NCBI GenBank assembly: GCA_023663705.1
Contig: JAMPGY010000003.1
Location: 62,001-126,000 of the forward strand
Direction of reading: 5' to 3'
DNA: 64,000 nt
Origin: Clostridium sp.
Lineage (GTDB): Bacteria; Bacteroidota; Bacteroidia; Bacteroidales; Bacteroidaceae
Each line of letters begins with the position of its first letter. The stretch's first letter is position 1. Positions 51,568 to 60,301 of the stretch are shown here, one piece after another. The notes under the pieces were generated by a model, which was not told where the DNA came from, did no database searches, and saw only the letters and a list, made by a program, of their open reading frames with translations. The translations under genes and the position numbers were made by a program.

Positions 51568-51897
51568 AATTGTTATTGCCTTTCCCTCATTTTTTGTGGA
51601 TTTTTGATGTAATACTGAGTTAATATTGTGACCACGAGGTCGTTGTTGGGAATTCGCGTGAGGATGGGCAATGGATAAGAAACTGGCGGTGTGTTTGGTT
51701 ACGCTATATTTCTCACGCTTTCAAATAACTCTTTTACCTGCTGCAAAGTTAGCATTATTTTTTGGATTACGCCTTATATCGGGGCGTAATTCTCTTTGTG
51801 TCCGGAGACTTGTAACGGCTTTAATTCAGGTTTAATTCAGGTTGCCAATATCCATGACCACTATTCACCTAAAATAAAAATATCAGTCATACGGAGG
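51568..51897. other. Intergenic stretch with hairpin and tandem 11-mer
   Basis: No gene supported. There is a hairpin ATTACGCC (51766-51773) with GGCGTAAT (51783-51790) and a tandem repeat TTTAATTCAGG twice near 51820-51842. The stretch ends at hairpin element 6 (51898). Confidence 0.4.
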
Positions 51898-52074
51898 CGG
51901 AGTTTCCATAACTCCAGGCAAAGGTAACTCGTGTTCCTGTCGTACGGGCAAGGTCAGGCCCTGCGGGTTTCGTGGAAAAATCTTCCGCGCCCCCGTGGGG
52001 CTTGCGGTATTTTTCCCGAAAACCTTGCCCGTACGGAACACGACCTTTGCAGGCCTGTAGTTATGGGAACTCCG
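51898..52074. repeat. Long imperfect hairpin element, copy 6 of 6 (best conserved)
   Basis: Nearly the whole 177 nt is one hairpin. CGGAGTTtCCATAACT pairs with AGTTATGGGAACTCCG, GCAAAGGT with ACCTTTGC, CGTGTTCC with GGAACACG, and CGTACGGGCAAGGT with ACCTTGCCCGTACG. The core has CAGGCCCTGCGGGTTTCG, TGGAAAAATC, GCGGTATTTTTCC and CGAAAA. It directly precedes module B (first gene 52111). Confidence 0.82.
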
Positions 52075-52110
52075 GCCCCATAAGCCGGAAATAAACAAGA
52101 ATAGAAGTAT

Positions 52111-52941
52111 ATGGAAGCGACAAAGAAAAAGTACACCATTGAAACGCTCCTGCCGTTGAACCTGTCTTATGACCGGGACCATACGTTGACACAGGCCGAC
52201 GTGGACATGGCGAACAGGCTGGTCGAGGTGATCGAGAACTCCCGGTCGGAGCAGATTCCCAAAGTCGGAGACAGGATCCGCCATGTCGACCGTCATGGTG
52301 ATTTCAGCGGTTACGGACTGCTTGAACGTGCCGTCGAGGATGGCATATCGGTATGCCTTCACCCCTATGCCCCTTTTGTGGGGACAGATGAAAACGGATT
52401 ATGGCTCAGTGTCAGCGGCGGCCCGTTCACAACAATCAATCCTGAAGATATGGAATTCACCGGGTGGTGCGAGGGAATTTTCAGCGCATGGGGACATTGC
52501 GGGGCCTGTGCCAACGGCAGCGTCCGGTTTACCGCCATGGTTCCCAAATGGGCCTGCAATGAACAGGATCCTTTGTACGGGGGCTTCACCACCGAGACAT
52601 GGCGCAAATTCTATCTCCACAAGGACACAGACCCTGGATCGCGCTATCTGTACTACGGTGACGGCATCGCGTTCCGAAGTGATGATGAATTGCAGAAATT
52701 CAAGAAACTATACGAAGCGACCATGTTCCCCGGCAATTGGGAAAACCAGATTGTGATGTGGTGTTTCAGGGAAAAACTTGAGTTCGTCACGGAAGAGGAA
52801 TGGAAAGCCCTTGACCTGCCGGTTCATGAAAAGATGCTCAACGGCTCCATCCGGAAAGTAAAGATTGCAAAGGACATGGAGCGGCATACCGTCACACTAT
52901 ACCGTATAGACCCGCAACCTGTATATCACCAAGAAACATAA
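52111..52941 (+). CDS. Hypothetical protein heading module B (possible DUF4121)
   Basis: This protein of 276 residues has MEATKKKYTIETLLPLNLSY, VGDRIRHVDRHGDFSGYGLL and WLSVSGGPFTTINPEDMEF, followed by FSAWGHCGACANGSVRF. It contains a few Cys but no clear zinc motif. The overall pattern recalls DUF4121 proteins of Bacteroidales elements; this is a weak memory-based match. It starts 37 nt after hairpin element 6. The counterpart in module A would lie left of the window. Confidence 0.55.
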   Translation: MEATKKKYTIETLLPLNLSYDRDHTLTQADVDMANRLVEVIENSRSEQIPKVGDRIRHVDRHGDFSGYGLLERAVEDGISVCLHPYAPFVGTDENGLWLSVSGGPFTTINPEDMEFTGWCEGIFSAWGHCGACANGSVRFTAMVPKWACNEQDPLYGGFTTETWRKFYLHKDTDPGSRYLYYGDGIAFRSDDELQKFKKLYEATMFPGNWENQIVMWCFREKLEFVTEEEWKALDLPVHEKMLNGSIRKVKIAKDMERHTVTLYRIDPQPVYHQET

Positions 52942-52945
52942 GCAT

Positions 52946-53872
52946 ATGGACACAATGGCAGCAACACATGCAGGCACAGACCTGCTGTCCGGTATTCTCG
53001 GAGTGGAAATCCGGAACGAGGAAAAGATAACGGCAAATGACAGACTGTACTGCGAGGCCCAGCAGGAGGCACTCTACAAATCGCTTGAGCAGATAGAGCG
53101 ATGGTACGGCATATTCACCGGAGATGCCGAGAAATACATCGGGAGCCACAGGGTGAAATACAAGGAGAACGGCGAGGTCAGTTTCCGGGAATCGCTGTAT
53201 CCGGATGACAGCGACTATGCGCATTGCGAGTTCAGGCCGTTCAAATCCATCAACGCCATGGTCTCGGCCAATCTCAGAGCGAACAGGAGTTTCGCCAGCA
53301 GAATAGTGGGATACTTCAACCGTACCTACAATGTGGCTGTTCCGTTGCCGGAGATAAACGGCGACACACTGAGGATGGGATTCCGTCCTGAGTACATGAC
53401 CTATGTCGATGCTGTCATAGAGCATCTTGGCGGCCGCAGTTTCCGTCAGACAGCCGTGGATGAGCTGCTCAGGCGCTTCCATAAAATTGTCAAGCCCGGG
53501 CCATGGTCAAAGTCAGGCCCTGAACTGAAGGGCGACAAGATCACGTTCCCCGATGTGGTTTCATTTGATGACTTCTACTATTCCAACTGGCGCAAAAATC
53601 ATATCCATTATAATTACCACGACAGGATTCCGGCACTTTGCGAAGGAATTGCATATGGGGCTGACGACCTGTTATGCGGTGACAGAGGCATGATCGTCAG
53701 GTTCAACACCGATGACGTGGATACCGCCGGCTGGTATGACCTCACGACTACCAACGCCACAGGAATGAAATTCTACCGCAACGGACGTGTGGATGTCAGG
53801 TTCATAAACCGTGAGGCCGCAAGCAGTTGTTACAACCGTCTGCGTCTGGATGAACTGACTGTCCGGCAGTAG
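52946..53872 (+). CDS. Hypothetical protein, module B
   Basis: This protein of 308 residues begins MDTMAATHAGTDLLSGILGV and contains ASRIVGYFNRTYNVAVPLPE, GDTLRMGFRPEYMTYVDAVI, a central FDDFYYSNWRKNHIHYNY and a C-terminal GMKFYRNGRVDVRFINREAA. No motif of a known enzyme was seen. It starts 5 nt after the preceding stop and ends about 80 nt before the methylase-helicase gene. Unknown function; probably in the same operon as the large gene. Confidence 0.6.
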   Translation: MDTMAATHAGTDLLSGILGVEIRNEEKITANDRLYCEAQQEALYKSLEQIERWYGIFTGDAEKYIGSHRVKYKENGEVSFRESLYPDDSDYAHCEFRPFKSINAMVSANLRANRSFASRIVGYFNRTYNVAVPLPEINGDTLRMGFRPEYMTYVDAVIEHLGGRSFRQTAVDELLRRFHKIVKPGPWSKSGPELKGDKITFPDVVSFDDFYYSNWRKNHIHYNYHDRIPALCEGIAYGADDLLCGDRGMIVRFNTDDVDTAGWYDLTTTNATGMKFYRNGRVDVRFINREAASSCYNRLRLDELTVRQ

Positions 53873-53954
53873 AAAAGAGTAGATAATGGAATGGTGGCGC
53901 GGATGTCGGCAACGACGCCCGTGCCACTGATGTATAACAATATCCCGGACAGAC

Positions 53955-56948
53955 ATGTACGCAATAATACCACAACAAATACCCCCTGAAAAGCGAGCCG
54001 AGGTGAACGAGAAGATCCTTTTCTGCATAGACTCGGGCAAGGACACCATTCCGGCGGAGAGCATATACAACTGCTATACAGGTCTGGGAGGGCTGCATAA
54101 CCTGCGCCGCTCGGATTTCAGCAGCTACAATGAATATGCCGAGGCCAAACGCGAGTTCGAGATGGGCCAGTTCTTCACACCGCACGCGGTATGCCGCGAT
54201 ATGGTTGACATGCTGTCGCCACTGCCGTCGGAAATGATACTCGACATGTGCTGCGGCATGGGCAATTTCTTCAACCATCTGCCGAACCGGCACAACGCCC
54301 ACGGTTTCGACATAGACCCGAAGGCGGTGGCTGTTGCGAGACATCTCTATCCTGATGCCACGGTGGAGCACCTCGACATACAGCAGTTCACTCCGGAAAC
54401 CAGATATGACATCGTGATAGGCAACCCGCCGTTCAACCTCAGATTCGGGTACAGGATGTCGCAGGTCTATTATATCGACAAGGCATACGACGTCCTCAAT
54501 CCTGCGGGGATACTGATGCTGATAGTCCCCGCGTCATTCCTGCAAAGCGAGTTCTGGGAGAAATCGAAGGTGGCAGATGTCAACAGGAAGTTCTCATTCA
54601 TCGGGCAGATGAAGCTCGACCCGGAAGCTTTCGCATCGCTGGGAGTACGTGATTTCGCCACCAAGATAATGGTGTTCCTGCGCCACTCACGCAACATAGA
54701 GATGCATCCCTATAAGGCCGACGGATTCGTCACAGCGGAGGAACTGAAGCGGAGGATAGCGGATGCCCGCGCCATGAAGACCGGACTTAAGCTGAAACTG
54801 ATGCAGGAGACCAACGCAATCACCGGAGAGGAGCTGGAGCGGTTCGAGTACCTGCTCGCCAAATATATGTACGAGCTGAAAGCGCACAAGCCCCTGAACA
54901 GGCATATTGACAAGGCCATGGAGCTTGTCGCCCGGTTCCGCAACCAGAAACAGCCCGAGGACTGCACCAATGAGGAATGGGAGCGTAGGAAACTTACTCC
55001 CAACAAGGTGCTCGCCGTCATAAGGCGCCATATACGGAATCAGAACCGTGTCCACAGGGAGGAGATAGCCATTGTCAAGACAAACTACGGCTTCAGATTG
55101 AAAGAATACGCACCGCGTCTGCTTGACAAGGAGCAACGGGGCACGGTCAGTATCAACGACATCATCACCGGACGCGGCAGACTGCCGGTGCCGGATAATC
55201 CAACCGAAGCGAATCTCCGCCAGATAAAGGCCGCGGAAAAAGTCATACGCCGCAAGGAAAGACTTTACATGCACCAGTGCAGGCCGTTTTCCGATATGGA
55301 ACCACTGCCGGAGCTGTCTGCATATCTTGACAGCGTGACATTCATGAATAAGGACTGCGAGGTGTGCGGTTTCACGAACTTGCAGAAACATGACCTGAAC
55401 CTCGTGTTGCAGAAACGCTACGCCCTGCTGAACTGGCAGCAGGGATCGGGAAAGACGGCGGCCGTATACCACAGGGCAAGGTATCTGTTGAAATTCAACC
55501 GTGTGCGGAATGTGATTGTCCTTGCTCCTGCAATCGCCACCAACATGACATGGGAACCGTTCCTTCGCAACAACCACGAAACGTACAGGCTCATAAGGAA
55601 CCCGAAAGACCTTGAGGATGTGCCTCAGGGCATATTCCTCGTGGTGCCCACCTCCATGCTCTGCAAACTGAAACGGTATCTGATGGGATTCATGAAGCGC
55701 GCTGCCCGCAGGGTGTGCCTCGTGTTCGACGAATCGGACGAGATCACCAACCCGACATCACAGCGCACAAGATACATCCTCGCCATATTCCGCAGGGCGC
55801 GCTACAAGATACTCGCCACCGGCACCACGACGCGCAACAACATCACCGAGCTTTACAGCCAGTTCGAGCTGCTGTACAACAATTCGGTGAACATGATTTG
55901 CCGGAGTCCGGAGGTGTACCGTCAGAACCGCGATAAGGAGATAGAGAGTGAGAGCAATGACGCTTTCGGCGAACCATTCCCGGCATTCAGGGGACATGTG
56001 CTGTTCAGGGCCTGCCATTGTCCCGGGAAAGCCACGGTCTTCGGCATCGAGAAGCAGAACCAGGATGTCTACAACAAGGACGCGCTTTTCGAGCTTATCG
56101 ACAAGACGGTCATCACCCGCAAGTTCAAGGACTTCGCGGGTGAGAAATACGACATAAGGTCGCATACGGTGATACCGTCGGCCGGCGAACGGGAGGTGTA
56201 CCGTGTCATAATCGAGGAGTTCTGCCGTATATGCGAGCTGTACTATAACAGCACGGGCGACACGAGGAAGGATGCGGGGCTAAGGCTCATGCGCCAGATA
56301 AAGCTGTTGATAAAAGCCTGCTCCGTACCCAATATGATAGAGGGCTATCATGGAGATGAATATCCGCGCAAGGTGCATCACATCGGCGGCATGATACACA
56401 GGACAAAAGGCAAGGTCGCCATCGGGTGTACCTCTCTGGCGGCCTATGAGATGTATGTCAGGTATGTGAGCGGACAGTTCCCCGACAGGCCGTTGTTCAC
56501 CGTGTCAGGCTCGGTGCCGTTCAAGAAGCGGCAGACGGTAGTGGCCGAATTCGACTCCACCATCAACGGGATTCTGGTCTGCACGCAACAGTCGCTGAGC
56601 AGCTCGGTCAACATACCGGCGTGCAACTGCATCATACTGGAGTCCCTGCAATGGAACATACCGAGGATGGAGCAGTTCTATTTCCGCTTCATACGGCTGG
56701 ACTCCAGGGAGAGGAAGAAGGTGCATTTCGTGACGTATGAGGATTCCGTGGAGCAGAATCTGATGGCGCTCGTGCTCACGAAAGAGAGGCTCAACGAGTT
56801 CATCAAGAGCGGCGAGGTCAAGGAACAGTCGGAAATATTCGATGATTTCGACATATCCATGTCTGTCATAGAGAGCCTGCTCAGGCGTGAGACGGATTCC
56901 GGGGGCAAGATAAGGATAAGCTGGGGAAGGCAGCATATCAGAAGTTGA
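53955..56948 (+). CDS. DNA methyltransferase-helicase fusion protein
   Basis: This protein of 997 residues has an N-terminal N6-adenine methylase with GQFFTP, motif I MILDMCCGMGNFF (Asp97) and motif IV GNPPF (157-160). A helicase half follows: Walker A GSGKT at 497-501, DEAD-like FDESDE near 592-595, C-terminal helicase lobe with SLSSSVNIPACNCI and the motif VI FYFRFIRLDS. It resembles a type ISP/BREX-like arrangement of methylase plus helicase, but no nuclease motif is obvious. It may protect the element by methylating host sites after entry; this is inferred. Module A has a copy at 3-1907. Confidence 0.8.
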   Translation: MYAIIPQQIPPEKRAEVNEKILFCIDSGKDTIPAESIYNCYTGLGGLHNLRRSDFSSYNEYAEAKREFEMGQFFTPHAVCRDMVDMLSPLPSEMILDMCCGMGNFFNHLPNRHNAHGFDIDPKAVAVARHLYPDATVEHLDIQQFTPETRYDIVIGNPPFNLRFGYRMSQVYYIDKAYDVLNPAGILMLIVPASFLQSEFWEKSKVADVNRKFSFIGQMKLDPEAFASLGVRDFATKIMVFLRHSRNIEMHPYKADGFVTAEELKRRIADARAMKTGLKLKLMQETNAITGEELERFEYLLAKYMYELKAHKPLNRHIDKAMELVARFRNQKQPEDCTNEEWERRKLTPNKVLAVIRRHIRNQNRVHREEIAIVKTNYGFRLKEYAPRLLDKEQRGTVSINDIITGRGRLPVPDNPTEANLRQIKAAEKVIRRKERLYMHQCRPFSDMEPLPELSAYLDSVTFMNKDCEVCGFTNLQKHDLNLVLQKRYALLNWQQGSGKTAAVYHRARYLLKFNRVRNVIVLAPAIATNMTWEPFLRNNHETYRLIRNPKDLEDVPQGIFLVVPTSMLCKLKRYLMGFMKRAARRVCLVFDESDEITNPTSQRTRYILAIFRRARYKILATGTTTRNNITELYSQFELLYNNSVNMICRSPEVYRQNRDKEIESESNDAFGEPFPAFRGHVLFRACHCPGKATVFGIEKQNQDVYNKDALFELIDKTVITRKFKDFAGEKYDIRSHTVIPSAGEREVYRVIIEEFCRICELYYNSTGDTRKDAGLRLMRQIKLLIKACSVPNMIEGYHGDEYPRKVHHIGGMIHRTKGKVAIGCTSLAAYEMYVRYVSGQFPDRPLFTVSGSVPFKKRQTVVAEFDSTINGILVCTQQSLSSSVNIPACNCIILESLQWNIPRMEQFYFRFIRLDSRERKKVHFVTYEDSVEQNLMALVLTKERLNEFIKSGEVKEQSEIFDDFDISMSVIESLLRRETDSGGKIRISWGRQHIRS

Positions 56949-56954
56949 ACGCTT

Positions 56955-57476
56955 ATGGACACAATAAAAATGGAATACTTCAATCTGAATGAGGCGACGG
57001 TGACTGTGACAACACAGTTGATGCTCGATATGGAAACGGACCGGTGCTTCGGCATGACGCTGAGCGACTACGGGGATATGGACGAGTTCCGGTGCGGATG
57101 CTCGGAACTGTTCCCGGCCGAAGAGACACCGCAGTACAGGTATGTCAGCTGGGAGAACATCCCCGGCACGCTCATCACAAGGGAATGGCTGTGTCCCAAC
57201 TTCTTTGACATAAGGGAGGCATTGGCGCAGCTTGATGAAGAGGACATGGAATTCTTCCACAGATGGTGCGACAGATACCGCTACGACCTGCGCACGGACA
57301 ATCCATGGCAGCTCGTGGCAAACTATATCAACCTCTTCAGTACAGGCCGGGAGCCGGCGTCCGTACTGCCGGAGGTCGAGGATGACTGTCTCTCATACGG
57401 TTGTTCCTACATGATGGAGGATTGGGTGAGCGGCAATCTGCTCAGGCAGGAGTTCTTCAATGACAATTACGATTAG
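56955..57476 (+). CDS. Very acidic small protein, module B copy (possible DNA mimic)
   Basis: This protein of 173 residues is paralogous to 2120-2629. Shared segments are REWLCPNFFDIREALAQL, ETPQYRYVSWENIP and the FnDNYD ending. It is rich in Asp and Glu, as in the module A copy, which fits a DNA-mimic antirestriction role, although ArdA identity is unproven. It starts 6 nt after the methylase-helicase stop. Confidence 0.6.
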   Translation: MDTIKMEYFNLNEATVTVTTQLMLDMETDRCFGMTLSDYGDMDEFRCGCSELFPAEETPQYRYVSWENIPGTLITREWLCPNFFDIREALAQLDEEDMEFFHRWCDRYRYDLRTDNPWQLVANYINLFSTGREPASVLPEVEDDCLSYGCSYMMEDWVSGNLLRQEFFNDNYD

Positions 57477-57478
57477 TG

Positions 57479-57793
57479 ATGAAGATAAACCATATGGCGC
57501 CGCTGTACCCCACCGAACCGGATGTGAGCCGGGCATTCTCCGAGATTGTCAACATAATACTGCTGTCACGGAACATCATGGAGCTTAACAGACTGTTGAT
57601 AATAAGAAACATGAATCCCGCCTATGGCTCACTGTCAGGGCATTTCCACTGGTCGTTCCGCTTTGATTGCTTCACTGTGTGGCAACGGACAGGCTATAAC
57701 CATCCGACATGCTTCCCGCGGAGGACCATCATGATGCGTTACCCGGAGATAGCGGCGGCAGACAGAGAGATAGACAGCATATCTTTGAACTGA
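57479..57793 (+). CDS. Conserved hypothetical protein, module B copy
   Basis: This protein of 104 residues starts at ATG 57479 (MKINHMAPLYPTE), with a GTG one codon before. The same length as the module A copy (2643-2957) and the shared GSLSGHF-WS and VWQR support it. No family recognised. It overlaps or abuts the preceding stop (57476) and is followed by another paralogous gene. Confidence 0.7.
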   Translation: MKINHMAPLYPTEPDVSRAFSEIVNIILLSRNIMELNRLLIIRNMNPAYGSLSGHFHWSFRFDCFTVWQRTGYNHPTCFPRRTIMMRYPEIAAADREIDSISLN

Positions 57794-57805
57794 AAAACAG
57801 GAATC

Positions 57806-58099
57806 ATGGAAATTCTGACGATACCCAACAGGGAGATAGCGACGATGGCGTTCGATAGGCTGCGCAGGGAAAGGAAGACCGACGCGGCCATAAGGCTGGC
57901 AGCTTCCATGCTGCATTCAGCGTACATATCCCTTGGAATCAGTGATGTCGACTGGGACATCGACTGTGCCATACAGAAATGCGGCGGTGAACCGCGGACT
58001 GTACATTATGGATATACGGCGCGTTTCCACTTTTCCCGTGATACGGAGATGTCGGAACACAGGTACAGGAGCATAATACGGGATATATATGGGGAATGA
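57806..58099 (+). CDS. Conserved hypothetical protein, module B copy
   Basis: This protein of 97 residues is the paralogue of 2967-3254. It shows REIATMAFDRLR, AYISLGISDVDWDID and KCGGEPRTVHYGYTARFHF. It ends in a region of arginines and acidic residues. It is followed by a GNRA-loop hairpin (58111-58132), as in module A. Function unknown. Confidence 0.7.
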   Translation: MEILTIPNREIATMAFDRLRRERKTDAAIRLAASMLHSAYISLGISDVDWDIDCAIQKCGGEPRTVHYGYTARFHFSRDTEMSEHRYRSIIRDIYGE

Positions 58100-58110
58100 C
58101 ATTTAAGACA

Positions 58111-58132
58111 GAGGCGGCCGCAAGGTCGCTCC
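58111..58132 (+). terminator. GNRA-loop hairpin, module B copy
   Basis: GAGGCGGCC (58111-58119) and GGTCGCTCC (58124-58132) enclose a GCAA tetraloop, followed by TGCCATTTTTAACC. The same hairpin with a GGAA loop occurs in module A at 3262-3289. Confidence 0.5.
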
Positions 58133-58166
58133 TGCCATTTTTAACCATCGCAAATTAAAAAAAAGG

Positions 58167-59117
58167 ATGAATGATATGGAACAGAAGAAGGAACTTACAA
58201 TGGATCTCATCAAATCATTGATGGAACCGTCATATACCCTTGTATGGGTGAGCCGTGACAGCAGTTTTGACAGCTGTCATGACACTATCGAGGAATGCCT
58301 GGGAAATAAAAACGCCATGATGATGCTTGACAAAAGCGATGAATGGTACGCCGATGTGCAGTGGCTGGCAATACGGGACATTATCGGGCAGTTAAAATCG
58401 GATTGCATTGACCGGGGATTTGACGAAGATTATGTAAATGAGTTCATGGACAGGCATGATGATGAACTCATGGATGCCATATCTGCGCGGGATGATTCCG
58501 ATGTACTTGGAACACTGCTCGGAAACACAGCCGATATACCCGTAACGGTCGAGATGCTCTCCAATTACGACTGCATCAACTCCCATTGGCTGGAATCACG
58601 GGGAGGATATGTCTATCCCGGTTCTTATTTCGGCGACATGGTGGACGCCCTGAACCTGAATCCCGCCAAGGTGAAGCGAAGTCTGACAGAAAAAGGGATA
58701 CGGGTGTATGGCCGGTACCCTGACAGGAAGTCGCGTAACGGCAGGGAGCTGGTGTCTTATGAGGATTTCCATCGGGAACTGGTCAATTCAGGCAGTGGTG
58801 CCAACATGCTCACCTACCTCGGAAAAGTCAATGTAAAGGAACTGTATGAGTCAGGATTCAACATCGCGAGGGTCGTGATACCGCAGGGCAACCGCTGCGG
58901 CATATTCAGCTCGATGTACGGTGGCGGCAGCATCATGGACATGACACTCCGGCATGATGCCACCATAGATCTCAAGACCGGAAACGGTCACAGTTACTGT
59001 CACCGGCTAAAAATGGACATCCCGCAAAAATATTACGGACACTCCATCAGGCAGGTATATGGTGTCCGCAATTCATTCTTCGGCGATACATTACAGCTGT
59101 TTACCTCAAATAATTAG
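58167..59117 (+). CDS. Conserved hypothetical protein of 316 residues, module B copy
   Basis: Paralogue of 3345-4286, collinear over the whole length. Shared blocks are LIKSLMEPSYTLVW, DESLSDEWY-like, VEMLSNYDCINSHWLESRGG, GSYFGDMVDALNLNPAKVKR, DRKSRNGRELVSYEDF and MYGGGS. No enzyme or membrane motif. ATG 58167 gives a longer N-terminus than the ATG at 58176 (MEQKKELTM), which aligns directly with module A. Confidence 0.72.
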   Translation: MNDMEQKKELTMDLIKSLMEPSYTLVWVSRDSSFDSCHDTIEECLGNKNAMMMLDKSDEWYADVQWLAIRDIIGQLKSDCIDRGFDEDYVNEFMDRHDDELMDAISARDDSDVLGTLLGNTADIPVTVEMLSNYDCINSHWLESRGGYVYPGSYFGDMVDALNLNPAKVKRSLTEKGIRVYGRYPDRKSRNGRELVSYEDFHRELVNSGSGANMLTYLGKVNVKELYESGFNIARVVIPQGNRCGIFSSMYGGGSIMDMTLRHDATIDLKTGNGHSYCHRLKMDIPQKYYGHSIRQVYGVRNSFFGDTLQLFTSNN

Positions 59118-59123
59118 ACAGCC

Positions 59124-59837
59124 ATGGGATACAGGAACAGACTTGCCGGAATCAACGACAGGATTATCCGGAGCATCAGTGCCATGCTGGAGCAGACCAT
59201 GGCCTCGGAACTGCATGTTCATGATGACAATGAAATATGGGTCAACGTAAGGAATACGGAGGACGGATTATGGTATACCTGCCGAATCCTGGGAATCCAT
59301 ATATGCAATGGTAGTATATCCGCCTGTCTGGAAGAGAGATACAGTCAGGATAATTTCATATTGCATGGCTTCCGTGGCGGTTGGCATCATAACTTCCACG
59401 CGCTCGCAAAGGTGCATGATTCCATTGCTGCGGTAATGAAAGACAATAAACATTCAAAAACAAGATATATGGAAACAGACTTCATTGGAAAAATCCTGAA
59501 TCTTCAGGATGAGATCAAACGGGCAATCATCGGATTGCTTAAAAGACACGGGGTGACGGAATTGCATTTTCCGGATCCAGATGACTGCCCCAACGCGCCT
59601 GATACGGTATATGTCATCTTCTTCGATAAATCAGGAGATCCGTATGAGTGCGCGGTGAACAGTGTGAGCGTGGTAGAAGACGGTCTGTCTTTGACCGCCA
59701 CAGATAAAATCTATGGCGGCGTGTTCACCACTGAAAGTCCCTTCGACCTGTCAGTCCGCAATCCTGTATGGCTCAATGAAATATATGAGGCGGCACAGAA
59801 ACTGCTCGGACAGGCCGATTCCGAAACAACCACCTGA
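59124..59837 (+). CDS. Hypothetical protein with internal domain duplication, module B
   Basis: This protein of 237 residues has two similar halves. The first carries ELHVHDDNEIWVNVRNTEDG and YTCRILGIHICNGSISACLE; the second carries ELHFPDPDD, FDKSGDPYECAVNSVSVVED and GLSLTATDK. The second half matches the C-terminal part of the module A protein at 4861-5454. The N-terminal half has no counterpart in module A, so either it arose by duplication here or was lost there. Function unknown. Confidence 0.65.
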   Translation: MGYRNRLAGINDRIIRSISAMLEQTMASELHVHDDNEIWVNVRNTEDGLWYTCRILGIHICNGSISACLEERYSQDNFILHGFRGGWHHNFHALAKVHDSIAAVMKDNKHSKTRYMETDFIGKILNLQDEIKRAIIGLLKRHGVTELHFPDPDDCPNAPDTVYVIFFDKSGDPYECAVNSVSVVEDGLSLTATDKIYGGVFTTESPFDLSVRNPVWLNEIYEAAQKLLGQADSETTT

Positions 59838-59848
59838 ACCTGAATATT

Positions 59849-60073
59849 ATGGCAACAGACATGAACAAACATATATGGGAGGGATGGACAGCAGGCATGT
59901 TCATCAAGGAACTGGCTCCCATCGTGAAATTGATAATGGACGGAGAGAGCTGGCATGAGCCGTTCAAATCGAAAGCGGAGCTTGCCGAATGGTGCAGGCA
60001 GAACCAGCCGTACTACAAGAAGCGGATTCCGGCGGTAACCAATCATTTCGCAAAGATGTACAACCTAAAATAG
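59849..60073 (+). CDS. Small basic hypothetical protein, module B only
   Basis: This protein of 74 residues begins MATDMNKHIWEGWTAGMFIK and has KSKAELAEWCRQNQPYYKKR, ending FAKMYNLK. It is mostly alpha-helical by composition. It occupies the slot of the unrelated 128-residue gene at 5451-5837 in module A, so the two modules differ here. No family recognised. Confidence 0.6.
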   Translation: MATDMNKHIWEGWTAGMFIKELAPIVKLIMDGESWHEPFKSKAELAEWCRQNQPYYKKRIPAVTNHFAKMYNLK

Positions 60074-60080
60074 AAAAGCC

Positions 60081-60284
60081 ATGGGAATAATAGCTCTTAT
60101 TGAACGAACCTGTTCCTGCGATGAGAAAACGGCACACGAGTATCTGGAGTCAGAAGTGAACAACCTGCGTGAGCTTCAGGAACTTGAAGATCTGCATGAG
60201 AGCGATTTCGAGACCGCATGTGAGAATCTCGGTCTTGATTACGACTATGTGGAATACTTCATACGCCGTGTTGCCATATGCTGA
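60081..60284 (+). CDS. Small conserved hypothetical protein, module B copy
   Basis: This protein of 67 residues is the paralogue of 5839-6048: MGIIALIERTCSCDEK, EYLESEVNNLRELQELEDLH and ACENLGLDYDYVEYFIRRV. It directly precedes the J-domain gene, as in module A. It may be a partner of the J-domain protein; no direct evidence. Confidence 0.65.
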   Translation: MGIIALIERTCSCDEKTAHEYLESEVNNLRELQELEDLHESDFETACENLGLDYDYVEYFIRRVAIC

Positions 60285-60301
60285 CCCTAAAACATAAAGA
60301 C

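Noticed and set aside
53955..56948. Type ISP restriction enzyme or BREX gene
   Set aside because: Methylase and helicase motifs are clear but no nuclease domain is seen, and the neighbours are not BREX or restriction genes. Only a methylase-helicase call is supported.
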